From positions 434,001 to 498,000 of the forward strand of contig OZ252031.1 of NCBI GenBank assembly GCA_965247775.1: DNA of 64,000 bases. Reading direction: 5' to 3'. The stretch comes from G965247775 sp965247775. GTDB taxonomy: Bacteria; Chloroflexota; Dehalococcoidia; Bin125. Below the pieces are notes generated by a model. The model was not told where the DNA came from, ran no database searches, and was given only the letters and a program-made list of their open reading frames with translations. Below, one piece after another: positions 27,398-37,401 of this stretch. The position numbers were made by a program, and so were the translations under genes. Positions within the stretch are counted from its first letter, which is position 1, and every line of letters starts with the position of its first letter.

Positions 27398-27673
27398 CGC
27401 GGTGGGGATTGTAGTACCACTGCTGCGAGTCCTCACTTCCCACCTACTCCGCGTACTTGGCAGGTAGAATTCCGCACAAGTGAACACTAGCGCCAGGCGG
27501 GCTGACACGGGATGGAACTTGGCCGATTGGGGCGAGCTGGTCATTACGCGATGGTTGTCGGCCTAGCACAAAGCGCCGAAACCTTGCCCCGAACCCGTCC
27601 GACGAGTGCGGCCTACTCGCCGGCACGATCTGGTAATCGTGCCGCGAGCGCGAGCGGGCTGGAGATCGCCGTC

Positions 27674-29134
27674 ATGAAACGCCTCCTGCTCATCGCTCCG
27701 GCGCTGCTGCTGGCCTGCGGCGGCAGTGATCCGGTCGTAGAGCCGGGCGCCGACGCAGAATCCAGCTCCCAACCAGACGTTGCGCCCGTTGTGCCGGTCG
27801 CCCGCGAGTCGGCGCTGAACACCGCATCGCTCATCCAACTCGTCTACTGGGACGACCCTCTCGCGGCGGGCCCCGGCGGCGTGCCGGGCGGCGTTGCGTC
27901 GATCCTCGGCGAGCTCCTCGCGGCCGACCCTGCCATCGCGGACTCCTACCTCATCGACCTCGCCGCGATCCCCGGACCACTGCGGAATCCGGTCGTCGAA
28001 CATCTCAGGCAACGGTTTGAGCGCCCGTTCGCAGTAAGCGTCCACGATTTCCCTGAGCTCTTCGCCGCTCATTCGCCGCAAGAGGACACGGCCGATTACT
28101 TGAAGTTCAAGAATCGCCTCTACTCGACGATGCAGCCACAGCTCGGCAGCTTCCTCAGCTTGCTGCATCCGCGTAGCATTTCCGCACAGGAAGTGGTCTG
28201 GGGTGGCGTGCTCGTTGATGGCATTCCGCCGCTCGAACTGCCTGGATTCGCGACGGCGCAACAGGCCTCCGACTGGATCAACGCCTCCGATCCGGTGATC
28301 GGCGTGGAGATCAACGGCGACGCCCGCGCCTACCCCATCCGCATCATCGCTTGGCACGAAATGGTCAACGACACCGTCGGCGGGGTCCCAGTCTCGCTCG
28401 CCTACTGCACGCTCTGCGGCAGCGCTATCCTCTACAGCGGGCGGGTAGGCGACAGGGTCTACCGCTTCGGCACCAGTGGCCTGCTCTACCGATCCAACAA
28501 GCTCATGTGGGACCGCGAGACGCGAACGCTCTGGGACCAGTTCACCGGGGAGCCGGTCTGGGGAGCGCTCGTCGACAGCGGCGTCGAGGTTGAGGCAGTG
28601 CCCACCGTCTACACGACTTTCAGCGATTGGCTCGAGGATCACCCCGACACCTTCGTGCTCGACATTGAGACCGGCTTCCTACGCGACTACCGCCCCGGCG
28701 CCGCCTACGCTAATTACAACGCCTCGCCCGACCCATTCTTCGCTGTGCCGCTCAGCGACGACCGCCTGCGCGACAAAGCGATGGTTTACGTCATCCAGCG
28801 CGACGGCGAAAGCGTGGCCTATCCGGTTGAGCTGATCGCCGAGCAGGGAGTCCTGCACGACGTGATCGCCGGCCTAAGCGTCGCCCTCGTCGCGACTAGA
28901 GACGGCTTGGGCGCACGGGCTTACCTCAACGGTGATCTCACCTTCCTGGCCGACAGCCCAGCAGGCGACACGATCGAGAGCGTTGACGGGCGTACGTGGC
29001 AGATCACCGAAGAAGCCCTCATCGCCGCCGACGGCCACTCGCTCCCCCGCATTGAGGGCCACAACGCCTTCTGGTTCGGCTTCATCAACCAAACCCCCGA
29101 CGGGCGGCTGTTCGAGTTCGACGCCGCGAACTAA
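27674..29134 (+). CDS. DUF3179-domain lipoprotein
   Basis: A 486-residue exported protein. The signal peptide MKRLLLIAPALLLACGG ends in a lipobox (LLAC), so it is probably membrane-anchored outside the cell. DUF3179 hallmarks follow from residue ~190: AYPIRIIAWHEMVNDTVGG, VPVSLAYCTLCGSA with a CxxC pair, LLYRSNKLMWDRETRTLWDQ and FWFGFINQTPDG. ATG 27674 follows GGAG. The family is common in marine bacteria but of unknown function. The CxxC suggests redox or metal binding. Confidence 0.88.
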   Translation: MKRLLLIAPALLLACGGSDPVVEPGADAESSSQPDVAPVVPVARESALNTASLIQLVYWDDPLAAGPGGVPGGVASILGELLAADPAIADSYLIDLAAIPGPLRNPVVEHLRQRFERPFAVSVHDFPELFAAHSPQEDTADYLKFKNRLYSTMQPQLGSFLSLLHPRSISAQEVVWGGVLVDGIPPLELPGFATAQQASDWINASDPVIGVEINGDARAYPIRIIAWHEMVNDTVGGVPVSLAYCTLCGSAILYSGRVGDRVYRFGTSGLLYRSNKLMWDRETRTLWDQFTGEPVWGALVDSGVEVEAVPTVYTTFSDWLEDHPDTFVLDIETGFLRDYRPGAAYANYNASPDPFFAVPLSDDRLRDKAMVYVIQRDGESVAYPVELIAEQGVLHDVIAGLSVALVATRDGLGARAYLNGDLTFLADSPAGDTIESVDGRTWQITEEALIAADGHSLPRIEGHNAFWFGFINQTPDGRLFEFDAAN

Positions 29135-29545
29135 CCAGCGTCCGTCGCATCGGGCTCTGCGATCTGCGCCCCCCCTCATTCGCGCATAGCCCGGTGCCCT
29201 CAGCCTGGCCTCGTCAGTGATCGCGCGCTGGGACGGCTAGAGGCCGAAACCACTCGACGAGAGACCGGGTACCGTCATCCCTTGATCGAGGTTCTTCCAC
29301 GGCGACAAGGACCCGCGGACGATTCTCCACGCGGAGGGCGCCGCCCCGACGGTCGGGAGGCATCCCGTCAACCCCGTGAGCAGCTTGAAGGCGTCCCGGC
29401 TTCGGAGTCCATTCGGCCCCCCCGGCCGCTTGAGTGCGCTATCTCAGATCCACTCGCGCCCGCGATCTCTCCGAGGCACAGATCGGAGGCCTTTCGCGGG
29501 CCTGGCTCAGTCGAGATTCTCACAACCCACTCGCCTCCCGGCGAC
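29135..29545. other. Gene-free stretch
   Basis: No supported coding sequence, repeat or RNA between the DUF3179 gene and the convergent small lipoprotein-like gene. Confidence 0.45.
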
Positions 29546-29980
29546 TTACGGCTCGAACACGCGTTCGATCTGCGCGAAACACTGCTCGGCGTAGTCGACG
29601 AAGACGCCGCTGTTGGTCACGTTCCAATCCTCCCGGGACCCCGGTTGAAGCCCGCGCACCGAACGAACCTCCTTCTGGAGAAGGCGTCCATCTGCCGTGA
29701 GGAAATCCACGCTAAATATGACATCGACTGCTACATCGGAACGGTTGCGTCCATACCCCGCGGCATAGTCCCACCCGATAAGAGCAGCCCGCCTGACCGC
29801 GTCGCCGCATACCGTAACTTCGATCGCGACCTGCGATGCCAGATGTCCGGGGGCCGGGAGTTGATATCCGGGGGGTGACAACGGTTCCTGCTCCCCAATG
29901 CGTGCGATGCTTTCTACCACCACCTCGGCGATCTGCTCTTCCTCCGACTGCTCTTCACATGCCGCCCCCGTGAGGAGCAT
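29546..29980 (-). CDS. Small secreted FxLYD-like protein, 5' end doubtful
   Basis: About 144 residues with an acidic start (EEQSEEEQIAEVV) and a beta-sandwich-like core: SQVAIEVTVCGDAVRRAALI, DVIFSVDFLTADGRLLQKEV and DWNVTNSGVFVDYAEQCFAQ. The pattern resembles extracellular FxLYD domains. In the +1 frame just upstream, MPWLVLLALAC is a better lipoprotein signal than the in-frame start. A one-base frameshift near 29965 may therefore have separated signal and body. I give the in-frame ATG at 29980. Confidence 0.45.
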   Translation of the reverse strand: MLLTGAACEEQSEEEQIAEVVVESIARIGEQEPLSPPGYQLPAPGHLASQVAIEVTVCGDAVRRAALIGWDYAAGYGRNRSDVAVDVIFSVDFLTADGRLLQKEVRSVRGLQPGSREDWNVTNSGVFVDYAEQCFAQIERVFEP

Positions 29981-30518
29981 GCGAGTGCCAGCAGCACAAG
30001 CCAGGGCATCGCTCACCCCCAACGGGGACGAGCATAGCGCGGCGTCGCTAGGAGAATTGTCCCAGCGCCGATCGAGTTCGTCTCTGGCACCCCGCTCCAT
30101 TTGGCGAAGTGGTCCGGCTGTAAGAGGGGTGAAGGGAGGGGGACGAGCAGGTGAGGGAGACGCTGACCGAGTTCCCGCCGGTGATCGCGAGCAAGATGCG
30201 CGCGTGCTTTGGAGTGGAGCGATCCAGTCGCGTTCCAAGTCACGACGGCCGGCATGACCAGACTCCCTCTCGGAGCGACACAGCGCCTCGCTAAGTGGAC
30301 AGATACCGTTCGGGCGAACGCCAGAACATCCCGGGACGAATCTGGCGCGGTAGTGCCAGTGCTGCGGGGGACGGAGATCAGCGACGGCTACACGGCGTAC
30401 TCCCCTCCGCGTGGCTCTCCCGCGTACGTGTCGCGGCGAAGATAGCGATCGGGACCCAGCCGCTTTACCGCACTGCCAGTGGGCCTGAATGTCCGGAACT
30501 GGCGCCGGGGGACGCGAC
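29981..30518. other. No gene supported
   Basis: Short overlapping frames without motifs. The only item of note is the out-of-frame lipoprotein-like signal on the minus strand at its left edge, described with the preceding gene. Confidence 0.4.
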
Positions 30519-31125
30519 ATGGCGAATGATGCGATCACGTATCGGCCCCTGACTATCGCCGACATCGGCTCGCTACCTTGTTGGTTGTCAGGGTGACCGA
30601 GAGCAGGTGCGGGCCCGCGTCTGCGACCTCGGATCGAGCGCGATTCTCGCGTTCGATGGGGACCGGCATGTCGGCCAGCTGCAATTCCGGCGCTACGCGG
30701 CTGGCACGCGGGCGCCGAACGGGCTCTGGAATCCCCTCTATTGGGGCGACGTCGGCAGCGCAACGCCGTCGTTGCCGATCGAAACCTCAGCATCTATATG
30801 TTCCCACGTCGGCCAACTCGGTGACACGGACGCGCGAGACGTGACGTATCAAGAGCGCGGGATCGGGCTCCAACTTCTCGACCACTTCTTGGACTGGGCG
30901 ATGGGACACGGCTTCGGCGCCGTCGCTGCGAAGGCGACCCCGTCCGTGCGATCGGTCATGCGCTTCATGGCCGGCCTGCCCGCCGAAGCCTACGCCGAGC
31001 GGGGCTTTGAGGTTGCGGCGAGTTATGTAGACGTGCAGCTGCATAACGTTGTGCGGGAGCGGAAGCTGACGGACGCCGGTGCCGATGCCGCGGCGCGGGT
31101 GAGCTGCGGTGTCAAACGTCGCTGA
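30519..31125 (+). pseudogene. GNAT acetyltransferase-like gene with a frameshift
   Basis: Translation from ATG 30519 gives MANDAITYRPLTIADIGSLP and then hits TGA. Shifting the frame near 30575 restores GCQGDREQVRARVCDLGSSA and continues to 31125. The acetyl-CoA-binding region YQERGIGLQLLDHFLDWAMG followed by a VAAKATP strand is clear. A single indel near 30575 breaks the gene; it may be real or an assembly error. The intact product would be a ~200-residue N-acetyltransferase. Confidence 0.65.
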
Positions 31126-31642
31126 GACGGTCTGCCGTGCCGAGTCCTGCGCGAGAATCTCTAGACGGAATGTTGAGTCCCCCCAGCGGTGAAATGCCCG
31201 GCCGCAGATCGCGGTGTTACCCGCTTGACATTTCGGAACGGGCCTGGCAGCATCCGCGCTTGACAAAGCGTGGGACACGTGAATGCTGGTGCCCCGCCAG
31301 GAGGGAGCTACTGATCGAAGCTGCATCCCGAACCCTGCACGCCGGGCCTCAGGCAAACGCGCGAGACGCCGAGTCACCTACCACCATCCATCCTCATCCG
31401 ATTCACCAGCGACGGAAACGTCGTGTACACCCACGCCACCTCAATTCTACCAGAGGGGAGGCGGCCGTCGTCGGACGGGCCATCCTCGAAATGCCGAGGG
31501 AATCACTGGTGGACGCGGGAACCAGCTCGGACCGCGTGCTGCACGCCGGGAGAGAATGAGGTGAAAGAAGAACGCATCCCCATAACCAAACCTTTAGGGG
31601 TCCAGTAGAGGGCCAAGGGGAGCCAACAGGAAGCGGCAGCAA
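31126..31642. other. Gene-free stretch before the RidA/ABC operon
   Basis: No coding sequence is supported. This interval should hold the promoter of the RidA-ABC cluster, but no unambiguous -35/-10 pair stands out. Confidence 0.4.
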
Positions 31643-32911
31643 ATGAACGCCATCGATATCGATCTCGGCCAATCTCGGTACGAGAAGTGGCCCCTGGACG
31701 TGACCTGTGCGGCGAAGAAGGTGGACGACCTCGTCTACATTGGTATGCAGTTGCCATTGGATGACGATGATAATTTGGTTGGCCTGGGAAACGTTCAGGA
31801 ACAGGCTCGTTACGCCCTGACGAGGGTCCAGCAGTGCGTTGAGGCGGCAGGCGGTTCGATCGATGACGTAGTCCACGTCGAGTCATACACCAAGGACTCG
31901 CGCACGATTCCGGCCGTCATGGAAGTGGCCAAAGAGTTCTTTACGAACAGCAAGCCCACGTGGACTGCGACCGCGACATCGGGGCTGTACAAGAAGGCGG
32001 CTGAGGTCGGTTTTGAGGCCCTGGCGGTCCTCAACGCGGAGACGAAGGACATCAATCCCGGTCTGGAGTGGTACGCGGAGCCGCCGTGGGACGTCACGGT
32101 CCCCTGCAAGGTGGCCAATGACCTGGTGATCATGGGCCAGCTGGCGGGTGTCGATGCGCGGGGGGAGGTGGTGAGCCCGGGCGACATTCAAGCGCAGCAG
32201 CGCCACATCTGGGCGACCGCCGAGCAGTGTCTCGACGAAGCGGGGGGATCACTTGACAACGTCGCCGACATTCTCTGGTACGACACGGATCAGCGGACGC
32301 AATTGCTCCAGTTCGCACAGTATCGGACCGCGCGGGGCCAGGATCCGAACGCGGCGCCCAGGATGATTGAGCACACGGCTGGGACCGCCATCAGCATGCG
32401 GGGACTGTTCCGGCCCGACATCGCCGGACAGGTCCGCATCATTGGGGTCTTGGGCGACATCAAGAAGGAGCCGCTGGGCGGGTGGGTTTTCTGGAATTCA
32501 TGGTACCCGGCCGATCAGATTCCGTACGCCTTGAAGATCGGGCGGTACGTGTTCATCGCCGGGTCGGTCATGTTCACCCCGGAAGTCTTTTACGATACGG
32601 TTCGACTGGACCAGGACATCCCGGGACCGAGGAAACAGTTCCGGCACTGCATTGAGGAGTACATCAAGTTCCTGCGGACGATCGGCGGGGAGCGAGACAA
32701 TATCGTCATGCTCCGGCCCTACACCTACTCCCAGTTCCACGAGGTCTTCCTCGAGACCGCCCAGGAGTACTTCCACGGGCAGCGGGTCGCCTGGAGTTCG
32801 GTAGGGTTCGCCGGCTCCTTCCTGCCCCAGTTCATGCTGGAACTGTATGGGATGTGCATCGTGGATGAGGACAGCTACGCCACGAACTACGCGGCACCCC
32901 ACAAGCCGTAG
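31643..32911 (+). CDS. Triple RidA (YjgF/UK114) domain fusion protein
   Basis: A 422-residue protein built from three RidA-like units. Unit 1 (about 1-135) has VYIGMQLPLD and QARYALTRVQQCVEAAGGSI. Unit 2 (about 140-265) has DLVIMGQLAGVDARGEVVSP and a matching EQCLDEAGGSLDNVADILWY helix. Unit 3 (about 280-415) has YVFIAGSVMFT and FRHCIEEYIKFLRTIGGERD. Ordinary RidA is a ~130-residue trimer whose active sites form between subunits, so this could fold as a covalent pseudo-trimer. RidA proteins hydrolyse reactive enamine/imine intermediates. It is the first gene of a cluster with a sugar-type ABC transporter. Confidence 0.85.
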   Translation: MNAIDIDLGQSRYEKWPLDVTCAAKKVDDLVYIGMQLPLDDDDNLVGLGNVQEQARYALTRVQQCVEAAGGSIDDVVHVESYTKDSRTIPAVMEVAKEFFTNSKPTWTATATSGLYKKAAEVGFEALAVLNAETKDINPGLEWYAEPPWDVTVPCKVANDLVIMGQLAGVDARGEVVSPGDIQAQQRHIWATAEQCLDEAGGSLDNVADILWYDTDQRTQLLQFAQYRTARGQDPNAAPRMIEHTAGTAISMRGLFRPDIAGQVRIIGVLGDIKKEPLGGWVFWNSWYPADQIPYALKIGRYVFIAGSVMFTPEVFYDTVRLDQDIPGPRKQFRHCIEEYIKFLRTIGGERDNIVMLRPYTYSQFHEVFLETAQEYFHGQRVAWSSVGFAGSFLPQFMLELYGMCIVDEDSYATNYAAPHKP

Positions 32912-32933
32912 GCATGGCACCTGCGAGCGAAGG

Positions 32934-32950
32934 GGTATGCAACGCATACC
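32934..32950 (+). promoter_or_regulatory. Palindrome between RidA fusion and substrate-binding protein
   Basis: GGTATGC AAC GCATACC is a perfect 7-bp inverted repeat. It is flanked by the direct repeat CCTGCGAGCGA and lies just before the Shine-Dalgarno (GGAGG) of the binding-protein gene. It could be an operator or a short RNA hairpin. There is no further evidence. Confidence 0.4.
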
Positions 32951-32972
32951 TGCGAGCGATTGGAGGATTCGT

Positions 32973-34349
32973 ATGAAGAAGAGCACGGGTTCCTGGCAGC
33001 GGATCAATCGAAAGCAGTTGACGCGTCGCGCCCTATTAGGTGCCGGCGCGAAGGCCGGGGTAGGCGCAGTCGGTCTCGCCCTCGTGGGCTGCGGCGGCGA
33101 TGACGAGGCCCCCGCGGTGGCGGAAGCGCCGGCGCCTGAGCCGGCGGCACCGGCGCCCGAGGCTGCGGCCCCTGAGCCTGCGGCCCCTGAGCCTGCGGCT
33201 CCTGAGGCCCCCGCAGCGCCGCCCGAGCCCGAGCCCGTGGAAGCAACGCCCGCGGTTCTGTCTGGTGAGGAAGAGCCCGAGGCGGGGGCGGTCGGGCCCG
33301 GGCTGCGGATGGCGCCCGAAGGGCTCGCCAAGCCCGTGTCCGTGGAGAAGTACTGGGAGCTGTACGGCAAAGAGCCCTCCGGCACGTGGAATCCCACGAC
33401 GGTCGCGCAGGTAGACGCGTGGGCTCCGGTGGCTTCGCAGCCTTATGTGATCGGTGCCGCTGTTCCCCATATCAAGGACCCCTACTGGATCGGGAACGCG
33501 TACGGCATGGCCTTGGCGGCCTCGGAACTCGGCATCACCGTTGAGTTTCATGCCTCGAGCGGCTATGGCGACCTGGAGGACCAGACGCGAGTCCTGGATG
33601 ACCTCCTCGTCAAGCAGGTGGATGCCATTGTCCTGGGGGCAGTGGACTCGGCCGGGATGACCCCGGTTGTCGAGCGATCGTGGAACGAGGGGGTTCCCCT
33701 TGTCTACAACACGGTTGGAACCGAATCTCCTCTGAGCCCAACTGCTGGTTTCGACTTCGTCGCCGCGGCGGAGCAGCAAGGAGAGTTCTACTGCCAGCAG
33801 TATGGCGAGGGGAAGAACGTTATCGTCTTGTCCGGTCCGGCGGGACTGGAATGGGCGCGGCTTGCGGGCGAAGGGATTGTGGGAGAACTCGAAAAGTGCA
33901 ACACCAACGTCCTGGACGTCAAGAACCATGACATGGACCTGCCGATCATTCAGAATCTCACCGAGGACCTGCTGACCAGGTTCTCCGGCACGAAGATCGA
34001 CGCCATCCTCAGCTATACCGACTTCGGCGCTAAAGGCATCATCGCTTCCCTTCGGTCCCGCGGGTTCGAGCCCGGAGAGGTCGTGACTTCGGGCAACCCA
34101 CTCAGCTTTGAGGCCTTGCAGTTGATGGAAGAGGGCTGGTTTACTCTCGGACAGATCATCGCGCCCGCCCTCAACGGAAAATGGTCGGTCTACGCGGCCG
34201 TGCATATTCTGGAAGGGAACGAGGTCCCTGCGGCGCTGAACACGCCGATCACGATGGTCACAAAGGCAGACCTGCCAGAGTGGAAGCCCATCTTGGAAGG
34301 GGTGGAGTACGCGCCCCCGGGCTGGCTCCCGCCCGCGTTCATGACCTAA
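32973..34349 (+). CDS. Sugar-type ABC transporter substrate-binding lipoprotein (RbsB-like)
   Basis: A 458-residue exported binding protein. The signal contains a twin-arginine-like TRRALLGAGA and a lipobox (LVGC), followed by a long Pro-Ala-Glu linker (residues ~45-90). The type-I periplasmic-binding fold follows: IGAAVPHIKDPYWIGNAYGM, DDLLVKQVDAIVLGAVDS and a second lobe with YTDFGAKGIIASLRSRGFEP. ATG 32973 follows TGGAGGA. It heads an operon with a permease and a double ATPase. The ligand is unknown; neighbours suggest a sugar, polyol or related small molecule. Confidence 0.88.
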   Translation: MKKSTGSWQRINRKQLTRRALLGAGAKAGVGAVGLALVGCGGDDEAPAVAEAPAPEPAAPAPEAAAPEPAAPEPAAPEAPAAPPEPEPVEATPAVLSGEEEPEAGAVGPGLRMAPEGLAKPVSVEKYWELYGKEPSGTWNPTTVAQVDAWAPVASQPYVIGAAVPHIKDPYWIGNAYGMALAASELGITVEFHASSGYGDLEDQTRVLDDLLVKQVDAIVLGAVDSAGMTPVVERSWNEGVPLVYNTVGTESPLSPTAGFDFVAAAEQQGEFYCQQYGEGKNVIVLSGPAGLEWARLAGEGIVGELEKCNTNVLDVKNHDMDLPIIQNLTEDLLTRFSGTKIDAILSYTDFGAKGIIASLRSRGFEPGEVVTSGNPLSFEALQLMEEGWFTLGQIIAPALNGKWSVYAAVHILEGNEVPAALNTPITMVTKADLPEWKPILEGVEYAPPGWLPPAFMT

Positions 34350-34399
34350 TGGATGAAATGAGGAGTCGGCGTTAGTGTCGCCGTTAAGTCGCAAGTGGT

Positions 34400-34427
34400 G
34401 TCCCTCGCCGGGATCTCGGCGAGGGAC
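34400..34427 (+). promoter_or_regulatory. Intercistronic stem-loop after the binding-protein gene
   Basis: A perfect 10-bp stem (34400-34409 with 34418-34427) and an 8-base loop lie between the binding protein and permease genes, with no T tract. Hairpins here commonly stabilise the upstream mRNA so that binding protein exceeds permease. That function is inferred from position. Confidence 0.55.
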
Positions 34428-34475
34428 ATTCCTTGTTCCGAGCGGATGTAGTCAGAGGGCGGGAGCCGGACATAC

Positions 34476-35552
34476 ATGCTGAAGATGTTGTCCAGCTGGA
34501 GAAAAATCCGAGCACACCTGAGACCAGAACCAGCTCCTGCTGGCGCTATGGCAGCAGAAGCGGGGGCAGGCTGGGAGAGGTTCCACCCGGGGTACATCCT
34601 GGGCAATTCGAGGCTGCGGAATATCTTCCGCAATGGGGCGCTGTGGTTCGGCCTCGGACTCCTGATTCTGATTTTCGGGCTGCTGGAACCACGTTTTTGG
34701 AGCACTGACAATTTCTGGAACGTGCTCAGGCAGGCAGCACCACTGGGCCTGATCGCGGCAGGGCAAACCATCGTCCTCATAGGTGGGAGGTTTGATCTCT
34801 CCGTCGGCTCTACCACGGCCTTGACGAGCGTGGTGATGGTCACGGCCGTATGGGAGTTCGGCACCGTCGCAGGCTCGCTGCTGGGCATCCTCGCGGGGGT
34901 TGGAGTGGGTGTAGTAAATGGGGTCATCATCGGAAGGTGGAACCTCAACGCTCTGATTGTGACGATCGGCATGATGACGGCCATCCGCGGCCTCGCCATC
35001 TGGATCTCCGGAGGGGGTTCGCTGCATGGCGATATCCCACGAAACATGCTCATGATAGGAAACGACTTCGTTGGACCCGTGCCCGTTCCCGTGATCGTGG
35101 CTGCGGCGGGTTTCGTTCTGTTACATCTCTTCTTGCGGCAAATGGCGCTGGGACGCCGGGTTTACGCCGTCGGCGGCAACCGTGAGGCAGCACGACTGGC
35201 CGGGATAAATCTGTTCCACACCACGTTCTGGACCTTCGTCTTGAGCGGGCTATTCGCTGGCGTGGCCGGGGTCATCCTGACTTCCCGACTGGGCGTGGGC
35301 ACGCCGACCATAGGGGAGTTCTACCCGCTCGAGAGCATCGCAGCCGCGGTGATCGGCGGAGTGGCGATTATGGGCGGGCGGGGCAACGCGCTCGGGGCCA
35401 TACTCGGAGTGTTGCTTCTCGCGGTCATTCGGAATGGGCTGAACCTCTATGGGGTGCCATCGTATGCTCAGGAAATAGCCACCGGGCTGATTATCATCTT
35501 CGCGATCTTCATCGACCGTTTCAAGTACGGTCGCGGCCCGGTATCGGAGTGA
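34476..35552 (+). CDS. Sugar-type ABC transporter permease (RbsC-like)
   Basis: A 358-residue integral membrane protein with about ten hydrophobic segments. The family signature GGRFDLSVGSTTALTSVVMV and the cytoplasmic EAA-like loop AVGGNREAARLAGINLF are present. The C-terminus carries GGVAIMGGRGNALGAILGVL. It would form the membrane channel with the ATPase at 35896. The N-terminal ~45 residues are polar and the start is uncertain (internal ATG at 34548). Confidence 0.88.
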   Translation: MLKMLSSWRKIRAHLRPEPAPAGAMAAEAGAGWERFHPGYILGNSRLRNIFRNGALWFGLGLLILIFGLLEPRFWSTDNFWNVLRQAAPLGLIAAGQTIVLIGGRFDLSVGSTTALTSVVMVTAVWEFGTVAGSLLGILAGVGVGVVNGVIIGRWNLNALIVTIGMMTAIRGLAIWISGGGSLHGDIPRNMLMIGNDFVGPVPVPVIVAAAGFVLLHLFLRQMALGRRVYAVGGNREAARLAGINLFHTTFWTFVLSGLFAGVAGVILTSRLGVGTPTIGEFYPLESIAAAVIGGVAIMGGRGNALGAILGVLLLAVIRNGLNLYGVPSYAQEIATGLIIIFAIFIDRFKYGRGPVSE

Positions 35553-35895
35553 CGGCAAGACGGGCGTCGGCTCCTGACGAGACGCTCAGCGGTCAGGAGG
35601 GGCGTCCGCCCGTGACCCCGTGTATCGCCGATGGTCCACCCGCACGCGCAGTTCGACGAGTTGCTCGGTGCCGGGCGCGAGTTGGACGCCATCCGCGAGG
35701 AGGCTAGCCGGTTCACGCTGCGCCTGTCCCCTAGCAGGTGCTCGCGGCGGAAACACCGCGTGGGCCGCGAGCGCTGCATTACGATTGGTACGCGATCGGC
35801 ACGCGACCTTCCTTATCGCCGATAGGATGAGCTTCGGAAGAAGCTGACTGCAAGATGTCAGGGACGTTTTGGTATTGTTCCTGGGGGGTGATCGA
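35553..35895. other. Gene-free spacer inside the ABC cluster
   Basis: No coding sequence, terminator or repeat is evident in the 343 bases between permease and ATPase. This is an unusually long gap for such an operon. Confidence 0.4.
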
Positions 35896-37401
35896 ATGAG
35901 TGGCGTACAAGGCGATGACCTTTTGCTTCGCGCGGAAGGGATCAATAAGTCATACCCAGGGGTTCATGCCCTCGAACAGGTTGACTTTGAACTCAGGCCA
36001 GGGGAGGTACACGTTCTGCTGGGTGAAAACGGGGCAGGGAAGTCAACCCTCGTCAAGATCTTGTCGGGAGCCGAATCTCCCGACAAGGGGCACATCTCGA
36101 TAAGCGGAGAGCCAGTCCACATAGGCAACCCGCTGAAAGCGAGGAGCCTGGGCATCTTCACCATCTATCAGGAGCTGTCTCTGGTTCCCCAACTCACGGT
36201 AGCGGAAAACATCTGCCTAGGGACGTTTCCGTCGGCTCGGGGTTGGGCCGATTGGAACCAAGTTCACGACACCGCCCGAAGGGCTCTCGAACGCCTGAAC
36301 ATCCACGGCATCAGCACCGGCGCCACGGTTGGCGAGCTAAGTGTGCATGAGCAACAACTCGTCGAGATATCCAGGGCTCTCACCATGGAGACGAGAATCC
36401 TGATCCTGGACGAGCCCACCTCAGCCCTCACGGCCGAGGAAACCGCTGTTCTCTTTGACCTTCTACGTGACCTGGTAGCCGAGGGCGTGGGCGTTATTTA
36501 CATCTCCCACAAGTTGGAAGAGGTGACACAAATCGGCGACCGAGCAACGGTCCTTCGGGACGGCGAGGTTATTGGGACCGTGCGAATGGCCGAAACGTCG
36601 CGGGACGACTTAGTCACCATGATCGTCGGCAAAGAAATCAAGGAGCGATTCCCGAAGAAAGAGGTCGAGAAGGGGAAGCTGCTGTTGAAGGTCGAAGCCG
36701 ACGGCCACCCGGGGGCGAAGTTCAGCGACGTAGGCTTTGAACTCTACGAAGGCGAAGTTCTTGGCATGGCCGGGTTGATGGGATCCGGTTCGAAGGAGTT
36801 CGTTCGGGGCATCCTGGGCATTGACGCGGATATCCCTTCTGTAGAACTGGAGCTCAACGGGAAGAGGAAGAAGATACGATCGCCTGCGGATTCCATTCGT
36901 GCCGGCATATACTATCTGCCGAGCGATAGAAAGAGTGAGGGCGTCGTCATGCCTCTATCGGTGGCCGACAATATCATTCTTTCTGTCTTCAAACGCTATG
37001 TGGTTGGCGGGTTCCTGTCGTCTGCAAGGGTCAATGCCGACTGTCGCGTGCTACGCGACCAACTCAATATCAAGACGCCGTCGCTGGCGACGATCGTGGA
37101 ACACCTCAGCGGAGGCAACCAGCAAAAGGTGCTGATCGCCCGGGCCCTTTGTGCGCAATCCAAGGTCTTCATCTTTGATGAGCCCACCCGCGGTATCGAT
37201 GTTGGGTCCAAGGTCGAAATCTACACACTCATCAGCGGACTACTCGAGCAGGGAGCGGGGGTGATCCTGAGCAGTCCTGAGTTGCCCGAACTTGTCGGAA
37301 TATGCGACCGGATTCTCGCGTGGCGCGACGGTAAGATCATTGGGGAGTTACTCCACAAGGAGGCGAGCGAGGAACGCCTTCTACACCTGATTAGCGCGTG
37401 A
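35896..37401 (+). CDS. Sugar-type ABC transporter ATP-binding protein, two-domain (RbsA-like)
   Basis: A 501-residue protein with two ABC domains. Domain 1 has Walker A GENGAGKST, Q-loop YQELS, signature ELSVHEQQ and Walker B ILILDEPTSALT. Domain 2 has a degenerate Walker A (GLMGSGSKEF, no usual GKST), signature LSGGNQQK and FIFDEPTRGID. The degenerate second site is typical of RbsA/MglA proteins. ATG 35896 follows GGGGGG. With the permease and binding protein it completes one importer. Confidence 0.92.
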   Translation: MSGVQGDDLLLRAEGINKSYPGVHALEQVDFELRPGEVHVLLGENGAGKSTLVKILSGAESPDKGHISISGEPVHIGNPLKARSLGIFTIYQELSLVPQLTVAENICLGTFPSARGWADWNQVHDTARRALERLNIHGISTGATVGELSVHEQQLVEISRALTMETRILILDEPTSALTAEETAVLFDLLRDLVAEGVGVIYISHKLEEVTQIGDRATVLRDGEVIGTVRMAETSRDDLVTMIVGKEIKERFPKKEVEKGKLLLKVEADGHPGAKFSDVGFELYEGEVLGMAGLMGSGSKEFVRGILGIDADIPSVELELNGKRKKIRSPADSIRAGIYYLPSDRKSEGVVMPLSVADNIILSVFKRYVVGGFLSSARVNADCRVLRDQLNIKTPSLATIVEHLSGGNQQKVLIARALCAQSKVFIFDEPTRGIDVGSKVEIYTLISGLLEQGAGVILSSPELPELVGICDRILAWRDGKIIGELLHKEASEERLLHLISA

